Below, piece after piece: positions 8,376 through 17,552 of a DNA stretch of 51,557 nt. The notes below the pieces were generated by a model, which saw nothing but the letters and a program-made list of their open reading frames with translations, ran no database searches and had not been told where the DNA came from. How positions within the stretch are numbered: position 1 is the stretch's first letter; the number at the start of each line of letters is the position of its first letter. The stretch lies in contig NZ_LT828550.1 of the NCBI RefSeq assembly GCF_900170035.1, positions 55,782 through 107,338 of the forward strand. The letters are read 5' to 3'. Position numbers and translations under genes: made by a program. This stretch comes from Desulfamplus magnetovallimortis. Lineage in GTDB: Bacteria; Desulfobacterota; Desulfobacteria; Desulfobacterales; Desulfobacteraceae.

Positions 8376-11300
8376 ATGGCAAAAATCAGAGTATATGAAC
8401 TGGCCAAAAAGCTTAACATGACTAACAGGGCTCTTTTGACAAAGCTTGAGGCTATGAATATAGAAGTTAAAAGCCATATGAGTTCCCTTGAAGATGAAAC
8501 TGTGGCTAAAATCAAGGAGAATCTTTTTGGTAATAAACAAAAAAAATCAGATACCAGGGTAAAGGCCTCTGTGATTAGAAGGCGCAAGAAAAACAGGAAA
8601 AATCGTCCTGCCGGTGATGATGTATCAAGCACAGAGAGCTTTGACTCTTCAGCATCATTATCTGTAAAAAATGATATAACCCCTCCTTCAGCATCCGGGA
8701 AAGCATTGGATGACCAGGATAAAACGCTCTCTTCCAAATCCACAGAAGACAATATAGCCTCCCATGAAAATAAATTAGAGGATGCTGCAAATATGCCTGA
8801 AAATAGAAAAGGTGCATTGCCTGGAAGTATGAACAACGAATTGTCAGGCAGTGAACCACCTTTGAAAAACTCCAATACCAGAATAAAGGGAAAAATAAAA
8901 ACAATGTTGCAAAAATTATTAAGCCTGCCCCTTTATCTGAAACATCAGCGTCAACGCCTGATCCTGCCTCTTCTGTTGAATCTGAGCAGCCTTCCGGACT
9001 CCATAATGAATCCTCTTCTGAGCCTGATGCCTTAAGTAATACAAATGAGAACTCCAGGCATGAGTCGTTAGGAGAAGATGACTTTTCTCATGATAAAGAG
9101 AATTTTGATTCAGAAGATTCTTCAGTAAAATCAGGCTCATTTCCCGAAGACTCAAATGAAAAAGAGTTAATGGCTGAAGATGCTTCTTGTGAGGCAGATA
9201 AAACTGCTTCCGAAAACAAGACTGCGGATGATCTATCCGATAGTGAAGCCCGGGAAAAAGCAAAATCCCAGGGGGAAAAACCTGTAGAAAGTGGAAATAA
9301 AAAAGAGACTGACAAGCCCGGAGATTTAGAAATGCCTGACCATTCCGATGGGAGTATGGAACGATCTGATTCTGTTGATATGGATAAAAAAACTCAACAA
9401 GCTTCTTTAACTTCACAATCAAGTGGGAATGAAAATGCAGAATCAGTTCAAAGTGGAGATAGTGACACAGGAAAGGATACTGCTGCAGGTGATAAAAAGA
9501 GAAAGCGAAAGAAAAAATTGAAGAAAAACGAACCTGCAAAAATTATTAAACTGGCTGTTCCTATTCCGGCGCGTCAGTCGAAAAAAAGTGATCATCAGGA
9601 TCGCGTTCCAGAGGCTGCCTCCGCTGCTGCCGGGAAACGCTCCTTGCCGGACAATGACACTGATAATAATATCCCTGTGACTAAAGTCTATGCCAATAAA
9701 ATACCTGCCTCCGGTGTTGAACCATTCCTGCCAGGTGGGGAACTCCCTGATAATGATGACCTCAAGTCAAAACGTAAAAAAGGCAAGGGCAAGAAGAAAA
9801 AAAGAGGTGAAGATGCTGAAGTTATCAATGATGATCTGTTAAAGGGTTCTCCCAGGAAGCGTAAATCTGTTGTTGAGGGCAAGGATCTCTATGATAAGGC
9901 GTTTTCAGGTAAAAAAGGCCGCAAAAAGGATGGCAAGGGAAAACGTTCCAAAGCGCAGAAAACCCAGATTACCGTCCCTAAGGCTATCAAGCGGCGTATC
10001 AAGATTGATGAAACCATTGAACTGTCAGAGCTTGCAAAACGTATGAGCATCAAGGCAAATGAGATGATAGTGAAACTCATGGGTCTTGGAGTTATGGCTA
10101 CGGTTAACCAGACAATTGATTTTGATACCGCAGCCCTTGTTGCTGCCGAGTTTGATTATGAAGTTGAAAGGGCTGCTGCTGTTGAAGATGTATTGATGCA
10201 TATTCACGAGGAAGAAGATCCAGAAAAACTTGTGGGACGTTCTCCTGTTGTTACAATAATGGGACATGTTGATCACGGTAAAACATCACTTCTTGATGTT
10301 ATCAGAAAGTCAAGGATTACAACCGGAGAAGCAGGCGGAATTACCCAGCATATTGGTGCCTATAGTGTTGAGACTCCAAATGGAGGCGTTATCACTTTTC
10401 TGGATACTCCTGGTCATGAAGCATTTACATCCATGCGTTCAAGGGGTGCCCAGGTTACGGATATCGTTGTTCTTGTTGTTGCGGCAGATGATGGTGTTAT
10501 GCCCCAGACCATTGAAGCCATAAATCACTCCAAAGCGGCAAATGTCCCTGTGGTTGTGGCTGTAAACAAGATGGATAAACCTGACGCTGATCCTGACAGG
10601 GTCATGAGGGAGCTTGCTGAGCATGGCCTACTTTCCGAAGATTGGGGCGGTGATGTGATTTTTTCCAAGGTCTCGGCAAAGACACAGATGAATATAGATC
10701 ATCTTCTTGAGATGATTCTTCTTCAGGCAGAAGTTCTTGAGTTAAAGGCCAATCCTGACAGGCTCGCCATCGGTCATGTTGTTGAGGCGCGTCTTGATGC
10801 TGGAAGAGGCCCTGTGGCAACTGTGCTTGTGGAGCAGGGCACCCTGAAGGTTGGTCAACCTGTTGTTTGTGGTCTGCATTCAGGCAAGATCAGAGTCATG
10901 ATAGGGGATTTGGGGCAAGGTATCGAAAGTGCCGGTCCAAGCACACCTGTGGAGATTGTGGGCTTGAGCGGAGTTCCTGATGCTGGTGATGAATTTGTGG
11001 CACTTGCATCGGAAAAGGATGCCAAGCAGATCAGTGAGAGCAGGATGCACAAGGAGAGGGCAAAGGAGCTTGCTAAAAAGAGCAGGGCAAACCTTGAAAA
11101 GCTTTTTGCCAATATGGGTGCAAGCGAGGTAAAAGAGCTTAAACTCCTTATAAAAGCTGATGTTCATGGCTCCCTTGAAGCACTTAATGAGTCACTGATG
11201 AAGCTTGCCCAGGAAGAAGTTGATATAAAAATTGTTCATTCTGGTATTGGTGCAATAAATGAGTCTGATGTATCTCTTGCCGCTGTATCTGATGCCATCA

Positions 11301-11758
11301 TAATAGGTTTTAATGTCCGTCCCACCGCAAAGGTACGTGAAATTGCAAGGGAAGAGAATGTTGATATGCGTTTTTATGATATTATCTACAATATCATTAA
11401 CGATATCAAGGCAGCACTTACCGGCCTTATGCCTTCTACATTCCATGAGAACATTATAGGGCAGGCAGAAGTTCGGGATATCTTTGTCATACCAGGCAAG
11501 GGAACCATAGCAGGTTGTTTTGTCCAGGATGGCAAGGTTGCAAGGGGTGAAAAAATTCGTCTTCTCAGAGACGGTGTTATTAAGTGTGACAGCTATCTAT
11601 CTTCCTTGAGGCGTTTCAAAGATGATGCAAAAGAGGTCACCCAGGGCTATGAATGTGGTATCGGAATTGACAAATATAATGATATCAAGGTGGGTGATAT
11701 TATTGAGTGTTATGAGATAGAAGAGCGCAAGGCAAGTCTCGACAGTCTGAAGGAGTAA
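8376..11758 (+). CDS. infB: translation initiation factor IF-2 (frame interrupted once near 8890-8902)
   Basis: The GTPase that brings initiator tRNA to the ribosome. The N-terminal part (8376 onward, [20 protein letters not shown]) is the classic IF2 N domain. It is followed by a long charged, low-complexity linker, and then by the GTPase with [20 protein letters not shown] and SAKT. Domains II, III and C2 end at 11758. The N-terminal frame runs out at 9035. The GTPase frame is open upstream of its first ATG (9170) and carries the same acidic linker style back to about 8903. Adding one base to either A5 run (8891-8895 or 8897-8901) joins them. If the break is real, the ATG at 9170 could still give an 862-aa IF2 lacking the N domain. 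The gene order nusA-infB-rbfA supports one gene. Confidence 0.93.
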
Positions 11759-11764
11759 TCTTTT

Positions 11765-12294
11765 ATGAAACCCTATCCGAGAGCGGAACGTATCGGAGTT
11801 GCAATTCAGACCGCTCTTTCTGAACTTTTGAGTCGAAAAATCCAGGATCCCAGGATTGCCATGGCAACCATCAGCAGCGTTAAGGTTACACCTGACCTGC
11901 GGGTTGCCTATGTCTATTTTGCTCATTTTGGTGGTGAAAAAAAGGTTAAGGATGCAATGGCAGGCTTCAGACGCTCAAGCGGATATATAAAAAAACACAT
12001 TACACCCAAGCTTGGTTTAAAATATATGCCGGATATTCGATTTGTGCATGATGCTTCCTTTGATTATGGAAGCAGAATAGATGCTCTTCTGAACCAGGTT
12101 GGAGGGACAAAAAAGAAAGTGCCTTTGGGGAGCAGTCAGACCCTTCTGATGCGCAGATCAATGCTTCTAACGATCATGCCAATGGTTCTGATAGCCATGC
12201 CAACGCTTTTGACGATCATGCTAATGCTTCTGACGATCATGCTAATGCTTCTGATGATCATCTTAATGTTTCTGATGAAAAATCCATTGAATAA
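11765..12294 (+). CDS. rbfA: 30S ribosome-binding factor RbfA (with -1 frame change at 12109-12115)
   Basis: RbfA helps 16S rRNA 5' processing and cold adaptation of 30S subunits. Residues 1-115 match the family: RAERIGVAIQTALSELL, DPRIAMATISSVKVTPDLRVAYVYF, then a KH-like fold ending near SRIDALL. In the starting frame the ORF runs on through a hydrophobic repeat and into the truB start. The -1 frame entered at ACA AAA AAG (12107-12115) instead gives a hydrophilic tail ending at TAA 12292-12294, with DDHANAS-type 7-residue repeats. That end is sensible, overlapping the truB start. The site A_AAA_AAG is the canonical E. coli -1 slippery heptamer in the correct phase. A missing A in the A6 run is the plain alternative. 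Confidence 0.88.
12109..12115 (+). promoter_or_regulatory. candidate -1 slippery heptamer in rbfA (A_AAA_AAG)
   Basis: In the RbfA frame the codons read ACA AAA AAG, so the heptamer is in the phase used by dnaX-type -1 frameshifting. Slipping back one base leads into the hydrophilic tail frame that stops at 12294. No clear upstream Shine-Dalgarno-like stimulator or downstream pseudoknot was established. It may instead mark a homopolymer sequencing error. Confidence 0.4.
12169..12276 (+). repeat. 21-bp tandem repeat in the rbfA tail
   Basis: About five degenerate copies of a 21-bp unit, best seen as GACGATCATGCTAATGCTTC plus T. In the -1 frame each unit encodes D-D-H-A-N-A-S. In the RbfA starting frame it would encode a hydrophobic L/I/M-rich stretch, which fits a soluble ribosome factor poorly. 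Confidence 0.85.
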
Positions 12295-13203
12295 CGGTAT
12301 TATTGCCATTGACAAACCAGAAGGGATCTCATCTGCTGCTGTAGTTGCCCGTGTTAAAAAAAACTGGGTGTCAAAAAGGCAGGGCACACAGGCACACTTG
12401 ATCCTTTTGCCACAGGCCTTATGTTGTGCGGGATAAACAAGGGAACCCGTCTCTCCCGCTTTTTGCTTGGAAGTTCAAAAAAATATGTTGCAGGCGTGAA
12501 ACTTGGAGTGCAAACAGACACTCTTGATATAACAGGGGTTGTTACAGAAACCTTTCCTTCTGCGGTAATTGATGGAATTTCCCTTGATCGAATCAATGAT
12601 GTTATTGAGGTTTTCAAGGGTGTTCAGATGCAGCATCCTCCTGTATATTCTGCATTAAAACATAAAGGCAAACCTCTTTATAAACTGGCAAGGGAGGGAA
12701 CTCCGGTCAGAAAACCCCCCAGAAGTATAGAGATCCATTCAATAGAACTTAAGAGCCTTGACAAGCCATATATGACAATATATGTTCACTGCTCAGCCGG
12801 AACATATATAAGAAGCCTTGCCCATGATATCGGACAAAAACTTGGATGTGGTGCATTGCTTCAATCCCTTCGCAGGGTTGAAACCTCTAATTTTTCAGTT
12901 GATGCGGCTGTATCCCTGGAAAAATTTGAATGCATGGAGCAGGAAGATGCTTTTAAATGCATCATTCCAATGACAGAAGCCATTTCTCATATGCCGACCA
13001 TTAATGCTGATCCTGAAATGATGACTCAACTGAAGTTTGGCAGACCATTCAGACCTGCGGATGACTTTTCCTCAGATGATGAGATTTGCAGGCATGAACT
13101 GACTTATTTCAAGGTAGTTGACAGCGATGGCAATCTTGCTGCTATTGTGGAATATGACAGAGAAATTGACTCTTATAATTATAGTTGTGTTTTTGTAAAT
13201 TAG
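12275..13203 (+). CDS. truB: tRNA pseudouridine(55) synthase TruB (with -1 frame change at A8 run 12356-12363)
   Basis: TruB makes pseudouridine 55 in the T loop of tRNAs. The N-terminal piece (ATG 12275) reads NNGIIAIDKPEGISSAAVVARVKK, the family start. The next piece, in the -1 frame, reads LGVKKAGHTGTLDPFATGLM, the conserved catalytic region with the GTLDP aspartate motif. It continues to KYVAGVKLGVQTDTLD, VYSALKHKGKPLYKLAR and a C-terminal domain ending at 13203. One more A in the A8 run would give the normal VKKKLGVKKAGHTG. The run also contains A_AAA_AAC in -1 phase (12358-12364). The start overlaps the rbfA end by 20 nt. No DHH phosphoesterase gene lies between rbfA and truB. Confidence 0.93.
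12358..12364 (+). promoter_or_regulatory. candidate -1 slippery heptamer in truB (A_AAA_AAC)
   Basis: The codons GTT AAA AAA AAC place A_AAA_AAC in -1 phase at the exact point where the TruB frame changes. An A8 run is also a known type of substrate for RNA polymerase slippage. A sequencing undercall of A9 as A8 explains it equally well. Confidence 0.4.
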
Positions 13204-13360
13204 TTGTTAGCATGATTTTCAATGTGCCGTGATATTTTGCATTCCTGTGTTTTCTATCTTCTTCCCTGTCTGAATGGAATATTGGATAAGGAGGTGCAGC
13301 AGGACAGGAGAATAGCAGAGTATCATTTATATTATTTATTCCAATTAAGGAGTTACGAAC

Positions 13361-13630
13361 GTGGTATTATTAGCTGAAAACAAAGAAGAGATGATTGAGC
13401 AATTCAAACAACACGCTACAGATACTGGTTCCCCGGAGGTGCAGGTTGCACTTTTGACCCACAGAATCAGTTATTTGACAGAGCACGTTAAAGTGCATAA
13501 AAAGGATCATCATTCAAGGCGCGGTCTTTTGATTCTTGTTGGAAGACGCCGTAGTCTTCTTGATTATCTCAAGAGAAAAGATATCAACAGATATCGTTCT
13601 CTGATTGAAAAACTTGGTCTTAGAAGATAG
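13361..13630 (+). CDS. rpsO: 30S ribosomal protein S15
   Basis: An 89-aa protein with the S15 signature: [40 protein letters not shown], ending [13 protein letters not shown]15 binds the central domain of 16S rRNA and nucleates platform assembly. It starts with GTG at 13361, 8 nt after the ribosome binding site AAGGAG. The rpsO-pnp order is conserved in most bacteria. S15 usually represses its own mRNA through a leader structure; none was verified in 13204-13360. The stop is followed at once by a 15-bp tandem repeat. Confidence 0.97.
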   Translation: MVLLAENKEEMIEQFKQHATDTGSPEVQVALLTHRISYLTEHVKVHKKDHHSRRGLLILVGRRRSLLDYLKRKDINRYRSLIEKLGLRR

Positions 13631-13650
13631 AAGAACGAGAATATTTCAAA

Positions 13651-13746
13651 CAAGAAGACTTCAAGCAAGAAGATTTTAAGCAAGAACATTTTAAGCAGGA
13701 AGATTTTAAGCAAGAAGATTTTAAGCAGGAAGATTTTAAGCAAGAA
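13651..13746 (+). repeat. 15-bp tandem repeat after rpsO, about 6.4 copies
   Basis: The unit is CAAGAAGATTTTAAG with few substitutions. In one forward frame it encodes Q-E-D-F-K repeats, but that frame has no start and is not the rpsO frame. The array starts 20 bp after the S15 stop and ends against a palindrome at 13747. It may be a decayed protein tail or a simple-sequence expansion in the rpsO-pnp spacer. Confidence 0.9.
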
Positions 13747-13773
13747 CGGGGACAGATTTAAAATCTGTCCCCG
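13747..13773 (+). repeat. 27-nt palindrome in the rpsO-pnp spacer
   Basis: CGGGGACAGATTT and its complement AAATCTGTCCCCG flank a central A. A diverged copy lies at 16344-16368, on the other side of pnp. There is no T run, so it is not a standard terminator. It could be a small dispersed palindromic repeat or an RNase III target in the rpsO-pnp mRNA. Confidence 0.8.
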
Positions 13774-14003
13774 AAAGTGCAAAACATCAAAACATCAAAA
13801 CATTAGCATTTTAGCATTTAATAACCTGACCTCTATGGGTGGGATTTTTTAACTGATTTTTTTTTACGGGCGGTATTTTCTGGTCATTGCTGATACCTGA
13901 ATAAGTTCGCATGTGCAGCATCAATGATCTCATTGATGTTGAATGTGCGCGTTTATTCGGTATTGAGAATGCCGAGGAAACCGCCTTTTTTACAGGAGAA
14001 TGT

Positions 14004-16085
14004 ATGGAGACAGTAGTAAGAGCAACCATAAATGGCAGGGAGCTGACAATCAGTTCCGGAAAGATTGCCAAACAGGCATCTGGTTCCGTTGTTGTCCAGT
14101 ATGGCGAAACCATGGTTTTGGTGACAGTTGTGGCATCAAAAGAGTTGAAAGAGGATATGGGTTTTCTTCCCCTTTCAGTTGAATATCAGGAAAAAATATA
14201 TGCTGCCGGCAGAATCCCCGGTAACTATTTCAGAAGGGAAATAGGAAGGCCCAGCGACAAAGAGACCCTTACCTGCCGTCTCATAGACCGACCAATAAGG
14301 CCCCTTTTTGAAAAAGGATATGGATACGAGACACAGATAATTGCCACTGTGCTTTCCATGGACAGGGAAAACGAAGCAGATGTTCTTGCAATGGTAGGAG
14401 CCTCTGCTGCCCTTGAAATATCTGATATCCCCTTTGCCGGACCCATTGCAGGTGTGCGTGTGGCAAGGATAAACGGGGAGTTTGTTGCAAACCCCACCAT
14501 TGCCCAGATGGCTCAAAGTGATATTGAACTTGTGGTTGCCGGTTCCAAAACAGGTGTAATAATGGTGGAGGGTGGAGCCAATATTGTTTCGGAGCAGGAG
14601 ATGCTGGATGCAATATTCTTCGGCCATGATGCCATGCAGCCATTGATTGAGATGCAGCACGAACTTAAAAGTGCCCTTGGCAGGGAAAAACGAATTGTTG
14701 AACCACCACAGGTGAATGCCGAACTTGTTACAAAGGTACGTGAGCTTTCATGGGAGAGAATTCATGATGCTGTGCAGACAAGGGGCAAAATGGAGCGCAG
14801 CAAGGCACTTGACCAGGTCAGATCTGATGTTATGCTTCAGATGGAAGAGGAGTTTGAAGGTAATGAGAAGCAGATTAAAGCTGCTTTCGGCGACCTTGTC
14901 AAAGAGTGCAGCCGACAGATTGTCCTGAAAGAGAAGAGACGAATTGACGGCAGAGCTTTTGATGAGATAAGAGATATTACCTGCGAGGTGGGAAATCTTC
15001 CCCGTCCCCATGGAAGTGCTCTTTTTACAAGGGGAGAGACCCAGGTTATGGGTGTTCTTACCCTGGGTTCCGGAAGGGATGAACAAAGAGTGGAAACCTT
15101 GAGTGGTGAGGAGTCCCGGCCCTTTATGCTGCATTACAACTTCCCTCCGTTTTCAGTGGGAGAGTGTCGTCGTCCAGGTGGCCCGAGCCGCAGGGATATT
15201 GGGCACGGAACCCTTGCCACCCGTGCTCTTGAAAGAATTGTTCCTGTCAAAGAAGAGTTTGAGTACACAATCCGCCTCGTTGCAGAGGTGATGGAGTCCA
15301 ACGGCAGCTCCTCAATGGGAACCGTTTGCGCTGGCACTCTTGCCATGATGGATGGCGGTGTTCCCATAAAAGCACCTGTCTCCGGTATTGCAATGGGCCT
15401 TGTGCAGGATGATGAGAATACTGTTGTGTTAAGTGATATCCTTGGAGATGAGGATCATTTTGGGGATATGGATTTCAAGGTGGCCGGCACCAGAGAAGGT
15501 ATAACAGCTCTTCAGATGGATATAAAAATCAGGGAGCTTTCCCGTGATATTATGGTCAAAGCCCTGACCCAGGCAAGGGATGGTCGTATCCATATTCTGG
15601 ACAGAATGCTTGATACACTTAATGTCTCAAGATCGGAAATGTCTCCCCATGCTCCAAAAATTGTTACACTTAAAATTCATCCTGACAAAATTCGAGACTT
15701 GATAGGCCCTGGCGGCAAGATGATCAGATCAATTCAGGCTGACACCTCAACCACAATAGAAGTTGATGACACAGGTCTTGTGAAAATTTCGGCTGACAAC
15801 GAAAGTAACGGTCAGGCTGCTGAAAAGATAATAAATGATATCTGTCTTGATCCCGAGATCGGAGGCATTTATGAAGGGGAGGTTGTCAAGACAACTGACT
15901 TTGGGGCATTTGTAAGGATCAAAACAGGTACAGATGGCCTTGTTCACATTTCAGAGCTTGCAGCCCATAGGGTGAAAAAAGTTACTGATGTTATTAAAGA
16001 GGGGGAGATGCTCAAGGTAAAGGTGCTTGATATTACAAGGGATGGCAAAATCAGGCTCAGCCATAAAGCAGTCCTGGAGTCATAG
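14004..16085 (+). CDS. pnp: polyribonucleotide nucleotidyltransferase (PNPase)
   Basis: PNPase degrades RNA 3'-5' by phosphorolysis. The 693-aa form starts [20 protein letters not shown], right after an AGGAG site (13994-13998). The frame is open to an ATG at 13911, but that adds 31 non-conserved residues. Two RNase PH domains are visible (first with [18 protein letters not shown]-type sequence; second with [15 protein letters not shown] and [15 protein letters not shown]). They are followed by a KH domain ([14 protein letters not shown]) and an S1 domain ([17 protein letters not shown], ending [12 protein letters not shown]). Length and order are normal. It follows rpsO by 373 bp. Confidence 0.97.
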   Translation: METVVRATINGRELTISSGKIAKQASGSVVVQYGETMVLVTVVASKELKEDMGFLPLSVEYQEKIYAAGRIPGNYFRREIGRPSDKETLTCRLIDRPIRPLFEKGYGYETQIIATVLSMDRENEADVLAMVGASAALEISDIPFAGPIAGVRVARINGEFVANPTIAQMAQSDIELVVAGSKTGVIMVEGGANIVSEQEMLDAIFFGHDAMQPLIEMQHELKSALGREKRIVEPPQVNAELVTKVRELSWERIHDAVQTRGKMERSKALDQVRSDVMLQMEEEFEGNEKQIKAAFGDLVKECSRQIVLKEKRRIDGRAFDEIRDITCEVGNLPRPHGSALFTRGETQVMGVLTLGSGRDEQRVETLSGEESRPFMLHYNFPPFSVGECRRPGGPSRRDIGHGTLATRALERIVPVKEEFEYTIRLVAEVMESNGSSSMGTVCAGTLAMMDGGVPIKAPVSGIAMGLVQDDENTVVLSDILGDEDHFGDMDFKVAGTREGITALQMDIKIRELSRDIMVKALTQARDGRIHILDRMLDTLNVSRSEMSPHAPKIVTLKIHPDKIRDLIGPGGKMIRSIQADTSTTIEVDDTGLVKISADNESNGQAAEKIINDICLDPEIGGIYEGEVVKTTDFGAFVRIKTGTDGLVHISELAAHRVKKVTDVIKEGEMLKVKVLDITRDGKIRLSHKAVLES

Positions 16086-16108
16086 TACAAATGACCCTTA
16101 AATAATTG

Positions 16109-16212
16109 GTATGCTTCATTTCCCAGTTTACACTTTCCGGAGAAAAACTTCTGGGTAGCGGGAATTTCAATCCAGAAAGTATAAAGTACTTTTGGAATAA
16201 TATGAAGGGTAT
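16109..16212 (+). repeat. palindromic repeat family B, copy 2
   Basis: The unit runs from GGTATGCTTCATTTCCCAG, TTTACACTTTCCGGAG, through a variable centre with GGGTAGCGGGAATT, to CCAGAAAGTATAAAGTACTTT and TATGAAGGGTATC. The ends are inverted. It starts 23 bp after pnp and may form a large stem in the 3' end of its mRNA. Confidence 0.75.
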
Positions 16213-16343
16213 CAATGACTCTGTTGATTAAGTGTTTACATATTTGAGTTCACTACAATATAAAGGATATGAAATTGATTTATAACACATTATATTGTGG
16301 TATTTTTTTCAAAAATCGACTAAATCAACAGGCTCATTAATTT

Positions 16344-16368
16344 GGGGACAGATTTTAAATCTGTTCAC
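16344..16368 (+). repeat. diverged copy of the GGGGACAGATTT palindrome
   Basis: GGGGACAGATTT is followed by TAAATCTGTTCAC, a slightly degenerate inverted pair resembling the perfect copy at 13747-13773. The rest of 16086-16593 holds family B and C repeats and no gene. Confidence 0.6.
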
Positions 16369-16420
16369 GTTATTGTTAAATCCTCAAAGTCGGCACCTAT
16401 GATCTTGTAAGAGTTGTCAA

Positions 16421-16566
16421 CACTGTCTGAATCAGGATTCCCAAGATTAACAAGATAAGGCAGGATTATCTATCCTGAGCATCCTATCCATCCTGGTTAT
16501 CCTGGTTATCCTGGTTCAGACAACTGCAATAACTTCTGAAAAAGCAATAAGATGTCGATTTTGAGT
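16421..16566 (+). repeat. dispersed repeat family C, copy 1
   Basis: The element starts CACTGTCTGAATCAGGATTC and includes AAGATAAGGCAGGATTATCT. It then has ATCCTGGTTATCCTGGTT in tandem, and ends TTCAGACAACTGCAAT... AAGCAATAAGATGTCGATTT. Related copies lie at 24989, 41335-41579 (two) and 47325. Its end supplies an ATG (16552) in frame with the downstream gene. Confidence 0.8.
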
Positions 16567-16593
16567 AAATCAAAAAGGGGAATAAAATTAGCG

Positions 16594-17415
16594 ATGCAGA
16601 CATCTTCTTTACCGTCTCTTTCCATATGCCCCCTTGCAAGTGGCAGCAGAGGGAATGCCATCTATGTTTCAGGCGGTAAAAGTGCTGTTCTTGTTGATGC
16701 AGGTCTTTCAGGGGTTGAGATTGAACGCAGGATGGCATTAAGGGGGATATCTCCTCAATCCATAGATGCTGTTGTGGTCTCACATGAGCATACAGATCAT
16801 GTAAAGGGTGCCGGTATTTTTAGCCGTCGTTATAAGATCCCCCTTTATATCAATGAAAAAACATTTAATACTGCATCTCCAAGGCTTGGCAGTGTTAATT
16901 TTCTTAACTATTTCAAGTGCGGCAGGCCATTTAACATTGGTGAGCTTACCATAAATCCATTTTCCATATCCCATGATGCTGCGGATCCATCAGGGTTTAC
17001 ATTTGAAAGACTTAAAGCAAAGCTTTCCATTACCACTGATCTTGGTATTGTGACAAACCTTGTTAAATCTCATCTTAAAGGTAGTTCACTTGTATATCTT
17101 GAGGCCAATCATGATCCTGAAATGTTGCAGTATGGTCCATACCCGTGGCATTTAAAACAGCGTATAAAAAGCAGGCGGGGGCATCTTTCAAATCAGGAGG
17201 CAGGCGAGCTTTTGTGCGAGATACAGGAAGGGGTTGTAAATGGTGATAAGTGTCTCTCCCATGTTATTCTTGCTCATCTGAGCGAGGAGAACAATACACC
17301 TGAAAAAGCACTGGAAACAGTGAACCGTTTTTTAGGGGCATCACATAAGATGCCCCCTGTCAAGGTGGATGTTGCAATGCCGGACACTCCAGGAGAAATG
17401 GTTCATTTGAACTGA
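16594..17415 (+). CDS. metallo-beta-lactamase-fold hydrolase (YycJ/WalJ-like)
   Basis: About 273 aa from the ATG at 16594. The metal-binding motif SHEHTDH (H64, H66, D68, H69) follows a leading beta sheet (CPLASGSRGNAIYV, LVDAGLSG). Further conserved points are YLEANHD and VILAHLSEENNTPE near the C terminus. This pattern fits the YycJ-type branch of MBL-fold proteins, thought to act on nucleic acid; the substrate here is unknown. The frame is also open from an ATG at 16552, but that codon belongs to the end of a family C repeat, so the 16594 start is preferred. No strong ribosome binding site settles it (AAGGGG lies 13 nt upstream). Confidence 0.88.
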   Translation: MQTSSLPSLSICPLASGSRGNAIYVSGGKSAVLVDAGLSGVEIERRMALRGISPQSIDAVVVSHEHTDHVKGAGIFSRRYKIPLYINEKTFNTASPRLGSVNFLNYFKCGRPFNIGELTINPFSISHDAADPSGFTFERLKAKLSITTDLGIVTNLVKSHLKGSSLVYLEANHDPEMLQYGPYPWHLKQRIKSRRGHLSNQEAGELLCEIQEGVVNGDKCLSHVILAHLSEENNTPEKALETVNRFLGASHKMPPVKVDVAMPDTPGEMVHLN

Positions 17416-17552
17416 TTTGAGTGTACCCTTTTTAAACTATTTTTCACCTTTCCAGTCATGTAGAGGGTCTGGTGGATAAGCTTTCATAGTAATAATTTAT
17501 GTTGGATGTTTAAAAAAAGCACACTTCTTTTATTTGTAATTTTCCTGTATTG

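Noticed and set aside
13747-13773. rpsO terminator
   Set aside because: The palindrome is strong but has no T run on either side, and a relative lies elsewhere, so a dispersed repeat is the safer call.
13564-13782. Minus-strand ORF with LLKIF repeats across the rpsO spacer
   Set aside because: It arises from translating the 15-bp tandem array on the wrong strand; no ribosome binding site and no family.
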